Assembly (NCBI RefSeq): GCF_030272615.1
Contig: NC_081408.1
Location: 766,355,330-766,419,329, forward strand
DNA: 64,000 bases
Origin: Cryptomeria japonica
Lineage: Eukaryota; Streptophyta; Pinopsida; Cupressales; Cupressaceae
Reading direction: 5' to 3'
Of this stretch, positions 24,515 through 34,878 are shown one piece after another. How positions within the stretch are numbered: position 1 is the first letter of the stretch; every line of letters begins with the position of its first letter. The translations under genes were made by a program, and so were the position numbers. The notes under the pieces are model-generated. The model searched no databases. It was not told the origin of the DNA and saw only the letters and a list, made by a program, of their open reading frames with translations.

Positions 24515-24527
24515 AAAGAGGGGCAAA
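24515..24527 (+). promoter_or_regulatory. T1 polypurine tract
   Basis: AAAGAGGGGCAAA directly before the LTR start TGTAATACCC. T3 has AAAGAGGGGCAAAA at the same place. Confidence 0.85.
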
Positions 24528-25630
24528 TGTAATACCCTAAAACTGGTCATCTAAACCATGAGCCCCTAATCTCGACAACATCACCAAGGTCCTAACCAAA
24601 GGCAATTAAATCAATCTTGAGCATACAATTCATTCTTTAATCATCAAATGTCACATGGCAAAATCAATCACTCAATATTAATTAAATATTTATTTAATTA
24701 ATTGATCATTCCAAGCAAATCATTTTTAAACAATTATCTTATTTATTTTAATTAAATATCCTAGCATATTTAATTAAATAAATCAAATTGCCATAAATCT
24801 TCAAAAAAGAAAACAAATCAAGAAAGAGGAATTAATTCAATTAAATAAATCAAATTTCCATAAATCTTCAAAAAAGGAAACAAATCAAGAAAGAGGGATT
24901 AATTCAATTAAATAAATCAATTTGAGCACAAATCTTCAAAAATGGGAATAAATAAATAAAATTAATTAATTGACAAAAAATTGAGAAAATAAATCAATTG
25001 GAAACAATCTTGAAAAACAAATTAAAAATTGATGAATAAATCTCAAAGAAAGCAATTAAAACAATTAAATCTCAAAATTGAATGAAATAGAGAATAAATT
25101 AGTTTTTTTCTGATTTTAATCTTAAATTTAGTTCAATTTCCTTTAAAGCTGATAAAAGCATCCAATCACATCAATTTACCTGGATTGTGCTTCCTCTTGG
25201 AAAATCTTGACCACTCATCATCATTTGATCTTAGCCGTTGGTTTATTTCTGAATTTTCTATAAATTCAGGCTCATCTCTCATTCAAGAAAGGCTGGAGAA
25301 TATATTGTTATTATACTGTTTTTGCTCTAGGATTCATTGATATATTGCATATTAATTATTTCATATTGATTAAACCATTTAGCTCATTTATTGCTTAAAT
25401 CTTGTTAGATTAATATTGCATCCATCTAGCATTCATCATGTTCATATAGATTAAATCCTTCGTCTTGATGTTGTCTAGTCACTGGTATTGCTTATAATTT
25501 GAGAGCAATCTTATACTCGCATCTTTTAGAAGGCAATGGGTCGATTTGCCACGGTTTTCATATTCATTGATTATATCTGTCTAACCATGCATGTAATGGC
25601 TTAATTGAAGTGTTGTGTCTTGCAGATACA
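24528..25630 (+). repeat. T1 3' LTR
   Basis: Starts TGTAATACCC after the purine tract. The interior is AT-rich with repeated TTAATTAAATA and a locally duplicated segment (24790-24930). TATAAAT at 25259-25265. The end is placed at GCAGATACA (25630), by analogy with the CTACA and TTACA ends of T3 and T2. The partner LTR is outside the window, so the end is not proven. Confidence 0.7.
25259..25265 (+). promoter_or_regulatory. TATA box of the T1 LTR
   Basis: TATAAAT inside the LTR about 365 bases before its end, the same motif as in the T3 LTRs. Confidence 0.5.
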
Positions 25631-26068
25631 AATTCTCATTCCACTTTTCACACACACAGGGGTAACCTGTCCAGAACCGCCTATAGACGAGCTCCAGTAG
25701 AATCCTTTCATTTTCTCCAATCTCTTCCACCTGGTACATTCAGTTGCTTCACTATATGGTGGATCACTATCCTTGCATCCCATCAATGGCCATAGGAGGA
25801 TTAGAGGCTGAAAGCTAAGAGGTAGCCAATGTCATCCCTTTATTCTTCCCAAGTGTATATACTTGGGTGCTCTGTTTAATGTTGCATGGTAATTTTGTGC
25901 AGAGTGTGGCTCAGATTATTTTAACTCATTTGTTAGGCTATTCTAGCGCTGGACTACATGTCCTATTACCACTTGTCCTTCCCTTGGAGCCATTTATTCA
26001 TATTATTTATACACTTCTTCCCTTAAGGGTAGGATTTCCTTTGCATAATCTGGGTCGTATACAATCTT
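25631..26068. other. A1 sequence downstream of the extra ORF, no gene
   Basis: Only short frames without recognisable content. Expected to be the 3' untranslated part of A1. No match to the A1 5' LTR was seen. Confidence 0.5.
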
Positions 26069-28040
26069 CTACCAATCAAAGTAAAGTCGCTTGGGTTCTC
26101 TTGATTTAGACCTTAAGGGCAATGAAAGCTCAAGTTCTTCCTTGTGATGCACTTGAAACTGCTCTCCCCTTGATATCTCATTCTCCATCCAGGATATAAG
26201 AGCCCTCAATTGGATATCTCTAATGTAAAGGAGAGGGTTCCAATCAACATCATCAAGAACAACATAGTTATGTACATATAGTTCACAGAGTAGATTTTTT
26301 ATTGTTGTAGGAGATGTCTGAAAAGCACTGTAAAATTCTTCTAGTGTTTGCAATGAGGGACTTAAATCTGTGACAATCCTCATCATTTGGAAACTAACGT
26401 GGTGTTCTCTTAAGTATAGAGAGTAAACACAAGGAGGAGCTCGACATTGCATCAGTTGTGGTACCATGGTGGCTACTATTTCCACCTTAGCTTTAAGCTG
26501 GGCTATTTCCTCACCCTTTTGCTCAATAACTTTCTTTTGGTAATCAATTATCATTTGCATTTTTACCTTTTCAAGTTCCCAATCCTCATAAAGAACAAGT
26601 CCTACTGCATGACTAGTAAGGGAAGTAGGTGGCCTATGAACAGGTGCTTTAGGTTTCTTACTTTCTACTTTGCCCCCTGCTTCAATGACTTGCTCTACTG
26701 TAGATGTTAAGTTGTCTAGTCTTTCAAAAACTACTTCCTTCTGAGGCTGCTCAATATCCTGGAGTTCCCCTTCTTCTTGAAGCTGTAATTCCCGTTCTTC
26801 CTCAATATTTTGTAGTTCTTCTTCTTCATGGTCTCTCTGAGGTTCATTTGGTGGAGAAGGAGGGATATCATCGTGGAGTGGACTATGTTGTTTTTGTTGT
26901 GGGGAGTCAATCAAGATTGTAATATTTGGCTTTGTGGGTTGGTCTTGGCTTTTAAATTTTTTACGAAGCCTATCACTACTTCTTTGAGATTTTCCTTTTT
27001 CGATGGAAAGACTACTTCCTGTAGCTAATTCTTCAACTACTTTAACAGTTACTACAGGAACTGATTTTAAAATTTTTCTCTTCTTGGCTGCAGGAGGGGG
27101 TAAATTTTCATTTTTACTTTTCTTCTCCTTATGTTCTATATCAACTTGTTTTTCTTTGCGCTTTTCCTTTCATGTGGCAAACCTAGTTTTTCTTGAACCT
27201 TGAGGAGGAACCCTTGCTGTAGCTTCTTTTTGTAAGGGTTCCTCTGTTGCAAAAAGATTTTGTTATGAGGATTTCAATGAGGATGAGGGTTCAAGAGGGG
27301 AGCCAAGTTATTCAAGGTTTTCTTGTTCCTGAGATGGAAGTGGCTCCTCTATAACCAAGTTATCAACCCTAAACATTCTAGTTTCAACAAATTCATTCCA
27401 GAGCATTGGAGAAACATCTCTCAAAGATTTTTTGACTAAAAGTTCAATTAGGTGATGATAAGAAATAGAGTGAGGCCTACCTTTCTGGGTCTCTGTTGCA
27501 CTTATGGAAAGAAGGTTGTACAACAGGCTTGGAATATTCATCCTTCTTCCATGGCATAGATGACTTAGGATCTTGAAGTGATGAGAATGCAAACATGAAA
27601 ACCTTCCTTCAGAGGTTAAATATTTTAAAACATACAATGCTATTGCTTTCCATTTATGCGGAAGTGATTCTAGCCTAGTTCCTTGTCTGTCTACTACTAA
27701 TGGGGGGTCTCTTGGACGTGTAAATTCTGCTCTTGCACTACGTGTATCCTTGGACTATGAGTACTTCTCCCCATCTGTTGGTAGCCCAGTTACCTCTGCT
27801 ATCCTTTCCTCTGTAACCACCACTCTTAAACCTTTTAGTTGAGCTTCTCCATTTGATAGTGTATGGGTAAATTCCCTCGCAATTTCTTCATTAAACTCCA
27901 TCAGTTTTAAGAAATAATCTAGCCATCCACTGTTTTTAAATACTGGTTCACAATCCTGGTCCTAAAGGAGAACTTCATGGACTGTTGGCTCATGTCAAAT
28001 AGGTGGACCACCCATTACAACAATAACACTTTCAACTTTA
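26069..28040 (-). pseudogene. A1 third ORF: plant-retrotransposon extra protein with coiled coil (env position)
   Basis: Sense-oriented frame downstream of integrase, where Athila elements have their env-like ORF. One frame from about 28040 to the stop at 26071, broken by about five stops. The N-terminal part (GWLDYFLKLMEFNEEIAREF, GLRVVVTEERIAEVTGLP, SEGRFSCLHSHHFKILSHL, PHSISYHHLIELLVKKSL) resembles the 'putative plant transposon protein' domain found in many plant retroelement ORFs. A Lys-rich part and an Asp/Glu-rich part follow, then a coiled coil (VKMQMIIDYQKKVIEQKGEE). I see no signal peptide or clear membrane segment, so an envelope role is not supported. Confidence 0.6.
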
Positions 28041-28591
28041 AAATGGCGTAAATCTGCTCAGTTTTTGCACTATGTTCTACACTATAGCATACTCAATGAG
28101 CCTTTACTTGGTCGGAACCTAGCTGTAGTCTAAAAATAACTCTAAGCAAATAGACAAGTAGAATGCAAGATATCACCTCAAATGAGAAATTTGAAAAAAT
28201 AAAATGCAATTCGAGAGGACATCAAAATTATCTGCTAGAGTAATTATTAGTGTACTTCGTCCCCCAACCTAAGGTGTGACAGGTGTCCACACATGCGGAG
28301 GAGGATCGAGAAAGGACAGTATGCAAAATATCATAATTAGAGTTAATATGGTTTAATTATATAGATGCAACAAGAATAAATACACACAAGTGTACCTAAC
28401 ATCATGCAAGAATGACTGCAGCTTGAAGATATTTGAGCCGTCACGCATGGAAAATGATGTGGAAATGGATGGAGTGAAAGGAAAGAAATGAGTGAATATG
28501 AAATGCAATATTTATTATGCAGAAAAGTATTCCCGCCAGATGGGGAAGTATTTATTATGATCATGCAGCAAGGATATTAAGATGGAGTGGT
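28041..28591. other. A1 spacer between integrase and third ORF
   Basis: No gene seen. It could hold a splice acceptor for a subgenomic mRNA of the third ORF, which I cannot place. Confidence 0.45.
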
Positions 28592-30121
28592 GACGGCAAA
28601 GCCATCAATAGTGGTTGCAGGAATCTCGACATGCTTGGCAGTGGAAAACTATCGCAGGAAGTCATCTTTGCTCAAAGGTTTATGGTATAGGTGCAACCGA
28701 TGACCGTTGACTAACAATTTAAACTTAATAGGATCTATGGTAGATAATTTGACAGCACCATTAGAAAATGTTTTAATTATTTCATAAGGTCCTAACCACC
28801 GTGTTTGTAATTTTCCCAAATTATCTTTATACCTGGAATCATAGAGTAGAGCCCAATCTCTTGGTTGGAATGATTTGTCCTTTATATAGCATTCATGCCA
28901 CTTCATGCGATAGTTTTTAATAGATTCAGTATGCTGCAGAGCGGACTTCCTTATCTCATCTAAAGCATTAAGCTACATGAGCCTTTCTTCTTGTGCTGCA
29001 GACAAAAGCATATCTAAGAAAATAGTTGTTCCGAAAGTTTTATGTTCAAACTCCACAAGCATCATTGCTTTTGTCCCATATACTATTTCAAATGGTGTAA
29101 ACCCTGTTGTAGTTTTCCAGGTGGTTCTATAAGCCCATACAACTTCAAATAATCTGGTAGACCAATCTTTTCTATTGAGTGCTATTGATTTGGTCAATAT
29201 TGATTCAAGCTCCTTGTTAGTAACTTCTGCTTGGCCATTAGCCTGTGGATGATAAGGAGTGGATTTCCTATGCCTAACATTGTATTCATTAACTAAGGCT
29301 GTGATTAGAGTGGAGGTGAACTGTGCCCCTTGATCTGTCACTATTTCTCTAGGAACTCCATACCGAGTGAAGATTTCTTCATATAAGAATTTTGCCACCT
29401 TATTGTCTTTGGCATGCTTCAAGGCTTTGACCTCTACCCATTTAGTAACATAGTCAGTACAAACAAGAATGCAGGAGCGACCATTTGATGGTGGATCAAT
29501 TGGCCCAACAAAGTCTAGGCCCCATTTGTCAAATGGTGTAACAACCACCTAAGAGTGTAGAGGCATTTAATCAAACTAGGTTGGTCTGCCCATTCTTTGA
29601 CATCTGTCAGATTTTCTTGTGTATTTAACTGCATCCTTGTGCAAGGTTGGCCAATAGTACCCTGTAGTTAATATCTTAAGAGTTGTTCTTTTGGCTACAA
29701 AATGACCTCCACAAGGTTCATCATGACAAGCATGAAGTATATCATACGTCTCATCTTCCCTTACACAACACCTCATAACTTGATCTAGCCCTATATAAAA
29801 TAAGCAATCTGCTATCCATAAGAAGTTGAAACTCTTTTCTACTAGCAGTCTTTTCTCTTTGGGTGAGAAATGTGGGGGTGTCTTGTTAGCTGCTAGGTAG
29901 TCGGCTATGTCAACATACCATGGACTATGTAAAATGATGAAAAACAAATGCTCATCTAGAAAGGAATCATTAAGGACCTCCTTATTGTCTGGTGTGTGAA
30001 TCCTTAACAAAAAATCTGCCACTGCATTTGCTTTTGCTGGTTTATCAATGATATTAATATCAAATTCTTGCATTAATAATAACCATCTTGCCAATCTACC
30101 TGTAATGGAGCTTTTGTTCAT
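28592..30121 (-). pseudogene. A1 RNase H end and integrase
   Basis: From the right: SSITGRLARWLLLMQEFD (end of RNase H), then the integrase zinc part (HACHDEPCGGHFVAKRT, and KSDRCQRMG where C-x2-C is expected, so one Cys is lost). The core follows: WGLDFVGPIDPPSNGRS, VTDQGAQFTS, QANGQAEVTNKEL keep D-D-E. C-terminal part: WAYRTTWKTTTGFTPFEIVYG, then PRDWALLYDSRYKDNLGKLQ and RWLGPYEIIKTFSNGAVKLS. Stops near 29573 and 28908 interrupt one frame. Natural end near 28590. Confidence 0.85.
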
Positions 30122-30124
30122 GAG

Positions 30125-30730
30125 TTACTTTATGGCTGCATGATCAATATGTATAAATATTTGATATCTAATTATATAGTGTCTGAACTTATTAAGGGCA
30201 TAGATGATAGCTAACATCTCCTTTTCAATAACAGTGTAATTCAGTTATGGTCCTTGCAAATTTTTACTGATGTAATAAATTGCATTTTCCAGAACTCCTT
30301 GCTTCTACCCCAAAACTGCTCCTATTACAAAATCGGATGCATCTGTATAAATGTGAAAAGGAATTGACCAATCAGGTCCTTTAAGCACAGGGCCCTGGGT
30401 TAAGACTTCTTTTAGTTGAGAAAATGATTTTTCACATGTAACTGTCCATTCAAACTTAACTTCCTTTGTCAATAAAGAATATAATGGCCCTGATTTTTGA
30501 CTAAAGTCCTTGACAAATATCCTATTGCATGGCCTAGAAAACTTCTCACATCCTTTTGTTTAACAGGGGCAAGAAGATCAAGTATTATTTTTATTTAAGT
30601 TGGATCCACTTGAATACCTGATTGAGAGATTCGATGCCCCAACACTATACCTTCTTGCATCATCATAATTTTTTTTTCACTGTAAGGATAAATTGTGATC
30701 TTCACACCGCTGCAATACTTTGGTCAGATT
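30125..30730 (-). pseudogene. A1 RT end and RNase H, badly broken
   Basis: Pieces in different frames read FHIYTDASDFVIGAVLG, NAIYYISKNLQG, NYTVIEKEMLAIIYALNKF and RHYIIRYQIFIHIDHAAIK, the standard gypsy RNase H. Several stops and at least one frame change. Confidence 0.75.
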
Positions 30731-31300
30731 TTATAATGCCTCCTTAAATGTAGTTCCATAAGTAGTAAATTCATCCATGTATATTTCCATACAATCATGG
30801 TATATGCCTGAAAATATACCGAGGATAGCCCTTTGAAAGGTTGCAGGAGCATTACATAAACCAAAAGGAAGGGCTGAATAGGCATATGTGCCCCAAGGGC
30901 AGGTAAAGGTAGTATTTTCCTGATCTTCTGGAGCTATTCTAATTTGATTATAAGCACTAAACCCATCCAAAAATGAAAAGTATTGCTTACCCGCTAGAGA
31001 GTCTAACACTTGATCTATAAATGGAAGTGGAAAGTGATCCATTTTAGTAGCAGTGTTGAGCTCCCTATAGTCCACACAAACTCTCCATTTTCCTCCTTTC
31101 TTTGGAACTATAACCAGAGGAGAAACCCATTGACTATTTGAAATAGGGTAGATGAATCCTACATGAAGCAACTTTTGCAGTTCCTCTTTAACTATTTCCC
31201 TTAAAGCAATATTAATCCTTCGTTGAGGCTGTCTAATTGGTTTACAATCTTCTTTGATATAAATTATATGGGTGCACGATGTAGGATTTAATCCTTTCAT
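30731..31300 (-). pseudogene. A1 reverse transcriptase core, catalytic box YMDE instead of YMDD
   Basis: WVSPLVIVPKKGGKWRVCVD, YRELNTATKMDHFPLPFIDQ, FSFLDGFSAYNQIRIAPEDQ, TFTCPWGTYAYSALPFGLCN are intact RT motifs. The catalytic box at 30781-30770 reads EIYMDEF, where the family has MDDF, so the second catalytic Asp is Glu. The insert typical of Athila between PKKGG and WR is shorter here. Confidence 0.9.
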
Positions 31301-31345
31301 GTCCTGATAATCCCATGCAAAAGCTTGTTGTTGGGCTTTGAGTAA

Positions 31346-32308
31346 TTATGTTAATGACAATATTTGATCTTCTGCTAATTGATTATTTATATTCAGATTT
31401 CTCCCTGCAGCAACTTCTATTTGAATTACTGATTCTGCATTAGATATTTCAGATAGACAAGAGGTTTGAATCTCCTGTGGTAGCAATGTGTGAAACATAT
31501 CTGTGGCTGCAGGAGAATTTAAAAAGCCTGCAGATGGAAGAAGGGTATGCAAAGGACTTACTGGTATACCCAATGACTGTTGAGCTGCTCCATAATGATT
31601 TTTTATGATGTTAGAGAGTACTGTATCATCCTCTTGAAGTGCTATGAATGGGTCCCTTGATAAAATCATTAGTTGTTGAACAAAATTAATTTCCTCGACT
31701 TCTTCTCCTATGTCTAGCCACACTACTCGTTCTTGATCAAGTTGTGGTTGTGTTAGAGAATAGAATGCAAGTTTTTTAGTAGTAATACCATCTGAAATTG
31801 TCATATCTCTGGATCTACAACCTATATATGCATCAGTTGTTGCCAACCAAGGTCTTCCCAAAATAATTGGATATCCACCTAATGTTGCCTTGGGAGGGAG
31901 GATTATGAAATCAGCAGTATATTCCCAAAAATCTAATGTGACAACAATATCTTCAACCATTCCTTTAGGTTGAACAGTGGAGTTGTCAGCAAGCTGCAGA
32001 ACCGTTGGAGTTGATATGAGACTAGTAATGCTAAGTTGTTGCATGACATCCTTAGTCATCACATTTATTGCTACTCCTAAGTCTATCAAGGTATTTCTTA
32101 TTTGAGTTTCATTAATAACTACCTTGCCAATAGGGCTACCTGGGTCAGAATATTTAGGGACTGTTATTTTTCCTAACATAATATCAGCCAACTGTCCTAC
32201 CACATGCACTATTTTTTGATCTTTTTTCTTCCTCCTAGAATGCCTCTTTAATAGATTTTCCATATATGAGAATATCTTTAATAGCTTGAAACAATGGGAT
32301 TTTAACAC
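31346..32308 (-). pseudogene. A1 aspartic protease region
   Basis: Active-site segment NTLIDLGVAINVMTKDVMQQ corresponds to the plant Athila pattern LIDLGASINVM and keeps the Asp. Later YPIILGRPWLATTDAYIGC is the usual second half. Same frame as RT, separated by one stop near 31346. Confidence 0.85.
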
Positions 32309-32435
32309 ATATATGTTTTAGCTAATCAAGAAGATCAAAAGCTATATCATCCCGCTACCTAGATACTTCTACCTGCAATCTCTGAGGAAATGTGGGAGTT
32401 CTTATAGGTATATCTGAAGTTTCAGACTGCTGAAT

Positions 32436-32956
32436 CTACTCAGGGTTTCTAGATTTATCAGGTATGCTTTCCTGAGCAATCTCCTCCATTGGTAACTCTG
32501 GTATGATTGGAGGAGATGGAGTAGTCAATATTGTTCTTGACCCCAAATGAATATCACTTATATTGAGAGAGTATGCAAGATGGTTATAAGGATCAGTTGA
32601 AAATTTTTTTTGTTGTTGTTGTGGTTTATTATTTGGATTTGGAATAGGTTGAGTTAGCAGTTGGGTTGGCTTGGATGAAATGGAAGTAGGAGCTCGTGGC
32701 ATTAAAGCTAGTTGTTGGGAGTGTTGTTATGGTTGCAGGAAACCTGATGACTGGTTTGCCCATTGCTGTCCTCCCCTCCATTGTGGTGATTTCTTCTAGT
32801 TACCTTGAGGGGAAGACCAATTCCCTTGTGGCTGCTGCCATTGAGACAAGGAACTCTGATAATTTGACCAAGGTTTTTGAGAGTTATTCCAAGACCGAGG
32901 AGTATAATTTCCAAAACTTTGGGAATATGGTGGTTACCACTGATTGTTTTGTGCAT
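32436..32956 (-). pseudogene. A1 gag-protease linker, low complexity
   Basis: Pro/Ser/Thr/Gln-rich, in two frames (for example PNPNNKPQQQQKKF). Probably the gag tail. Only its position between gag and protease supports this. Confidence 0.45.
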
Positions 32957-33026
32957 TGAAGTTCATATAAGGATTAGAAAATGACAATGGATCCTGTGGC
33001 ATACCTTGTCTTGGAGGCCAAGGCAT

Positions 33027-33885
33027 TCATTGTGCAACATAAAACAGTTGTTCATCATCTCCGTAAACAGGCTTAAAATCTGGGGAACTTTGCTCGCTAT
33101 CAATTTTAGCTAACAATTTGCATCTATAATCCTTCTTCTTTTGTCGACAGTGAGGACAAAATTCAGCAAGCATAGCCTCTACCTCCTCATGCTTCTTCTT
33201 TGCCTGTAGTGTATCCAATTGGGTATCCATATTATTAATTATATCTTCTTTAAAATCCTTCAACATATGAGTTATTTCTATTCTTGAGACTGTTGAAGAT
33301 AACTTTGCAATTGAAGAACCAGGCCTATAATGTCTTCCCCTTTTTGTTGCAGCTTTTGAATACTTTTGATAGATTTGTTTGATATCATCCCATTGAACTT
33401 GAGTAATTTCTCCTCCTCCCATTAGATCTAAGGAGTCAACATAGTCATCATTGATGCTCGTCAGAAAAAATCAACTTCATAGAATCTTCACTTAGATTAC
33501 TATGTTTGGATTTGCTGACACTAAATAAAAACCTTTTCAAATAGTCTTCCAAGCTCTCATATTCTTTTTGTGTCATTCTGAAGATATCATCACCATGTCG
33601 GTCCATTCCCCTGCAATAGTCTTTATACTTATCTAAGAAGTTTGTTTTCATTTCCTCCCAGGTAGTGATTACATTTCATCCTAAACTCATAAGCCATCTC
33701 AAGGCAACTTCTTTCAAAGTAGTAGGGAATAATTTGAGTTTATGAGCATCAGTGGTATAATCACAACTTCTGCAAAGGATATCAAATTCAAACAAAAAGG
33801 TGTCTGGATCTTCCGTTACCAATCCATGGAATTTTGGAAGTGAAGAGGCTGGTATATTTTTCAAATTTGCATTATTATGCAAGTC
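33027..33885 (-). pseudogene. gag: A1 gag, 3' part
   Basis: LPKFHGLVTEDPDTFLFEFD, HKLKLFPTTLKEVALRWLM, TWEEMKTNFLDKYKDYCR and QKEYESLEDYLKRF are the capsid core of Athila-type gag (pattern KLKLFPFSLKDRAKDWL). A CPHC...C segment near 33170 may be the remnant of a zinc finger. Stop at about 33676 and a frame change near 33445. The N1 insertion cuts the frame at 33886; it resumes at 58222. Confidence 0.85.
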
Positions 33886-33890
33886 AAGAA
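33886..33890. repeat. Target site duplication left of N1 (AAGAA)
   Basis: AAGAA before the LTR start TGTTAGGATT. The partner at 58222-58226 reads AGGAA, one mismatch. The gag frame reads through this junction in A1. Confidence 0.7.
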
Positions 33891-34676
33891 TGTTAGGATT
33901 AATGACAGTCCCAAAGATACTGAGAGTGGGGGGGGGGGGGTGAATCAGTATCTAACCGGTTGACATAATATTTGACCTTATTAAGTATTTTGCATTCTAA
34001 AATAGTGTACCGGTAAATAAGAGTTAATGTAGTAAATAGGAACAATAAATACATCATAGAAAACACACCATAACATAAGATGTTTAACGAGGAAACCCAA
34101 TGTGGGAAAAACCTTGGTGGGATTTGTGACCCACAATATTCACTGATTGGCCAATGAATGGATATTACTTACAATATGGTGCTTGCACATGCAGGAATGC
34201 CAACTGGCTAGAGCTCACTGCTCAATTCACAAAATGGAAGTCTCACTGACTCACAAAATGGATTGTGAGAATCCAATACAATATACTGCTACAATTCAGC
34301 ATCTGCTATGCTAGGTTCAGTGCCGGTTTAAGCTCATACTATAACCATAAACCTTATACAAAATCTGCCTTAATATTCGCTCATCTCTTCTACCTATCTT
34401 CACATCTCTTATTCTTCCATATCAAAATGATTTACAAGATCTCATACATATATGAGTCTATTACAATATACCATGTCGGCTTTACAAAAGATATTTACAA
34501 TTAAATACAATAAACAAAATTTTGTTCCTATCAGCTGGGGTGTCGGTATGCATTGTTGCCGCTGCTGGTGAAGTGCCTGTCGGTTTTTTACCAGATGAAT
34601 GCCACAAGGTTTCCTAAAGGTTTCGACAAGGTTTCCACAACACCTTCAATTCTCATTAGAGTGTATAATGCCAACA
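33891..34676 (-). repeat. N1 3' LTR
   Basis: Direct copy of 57433-58221. Contains a run of G (about 13) near its start, where the other copy has 8. Confidence 0.95.
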
Positions 34677-34691
34677 ATCTCCCCCTTTGGC
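34677..34691 (-). promoter_or_regulatory. N1 polypurine tract
   Basis: Minus strand GCCAAAGGGGGAGAT next to the 3' LTR. Confidence 0.8.
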
Positions 34692-34878
34692 ATTGATGGC
34701 AACACTCATGAGAAAAATCCCAAAACTGTTCCAAAAAGTGAAGTCCAAAAAATTACCAAAAATGTGTGCTCCCCTTGAGCACATGATCTCCTCTGATTAG
34801 CCATTTTTCTCTGTCCACTACTCCCCCTTTGACATCAATGACAAAGGTTGTCAGAAATTGTCAAATGAGTGCAAAATT

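Larger units (their letters stand above)
1..25630 (+). mobile_element. T1: Tat-type Ty3/gypsy LTR retrotransposon, 5' LTR outside the window, interrupted by T2
   Basis: Reading left to right: leader, gag (split by T2), protease, G-patch, reverse transcriptase with YVDD, RNase H region, integrase, long 3' untranslated region, purine tract and a 3' LTR starting TGTAATACCC. The order protease-RT-RNase H-integrase is that of Ty3/gypsy. The second RNase H (FDGS, NNIAEYEAL, YGDS) is typical of the Tat lineage. Without the T2 insertion about 12.8 kb of T1 lies in the window. Its genes carry several stops and at least three frame changes, so it is not autonomous now. The right boundary at about 25630 is inferred from an LTR-like end in TACA and from the resumption of A1 sequence. 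It could be off by tens of bases. Confidence 0.85.

Noticed and set aside
32696-32959. Plus-strand frame of 87 codons
   Set aside because: Lies opposite the A1 gag-protease linker; no domain.
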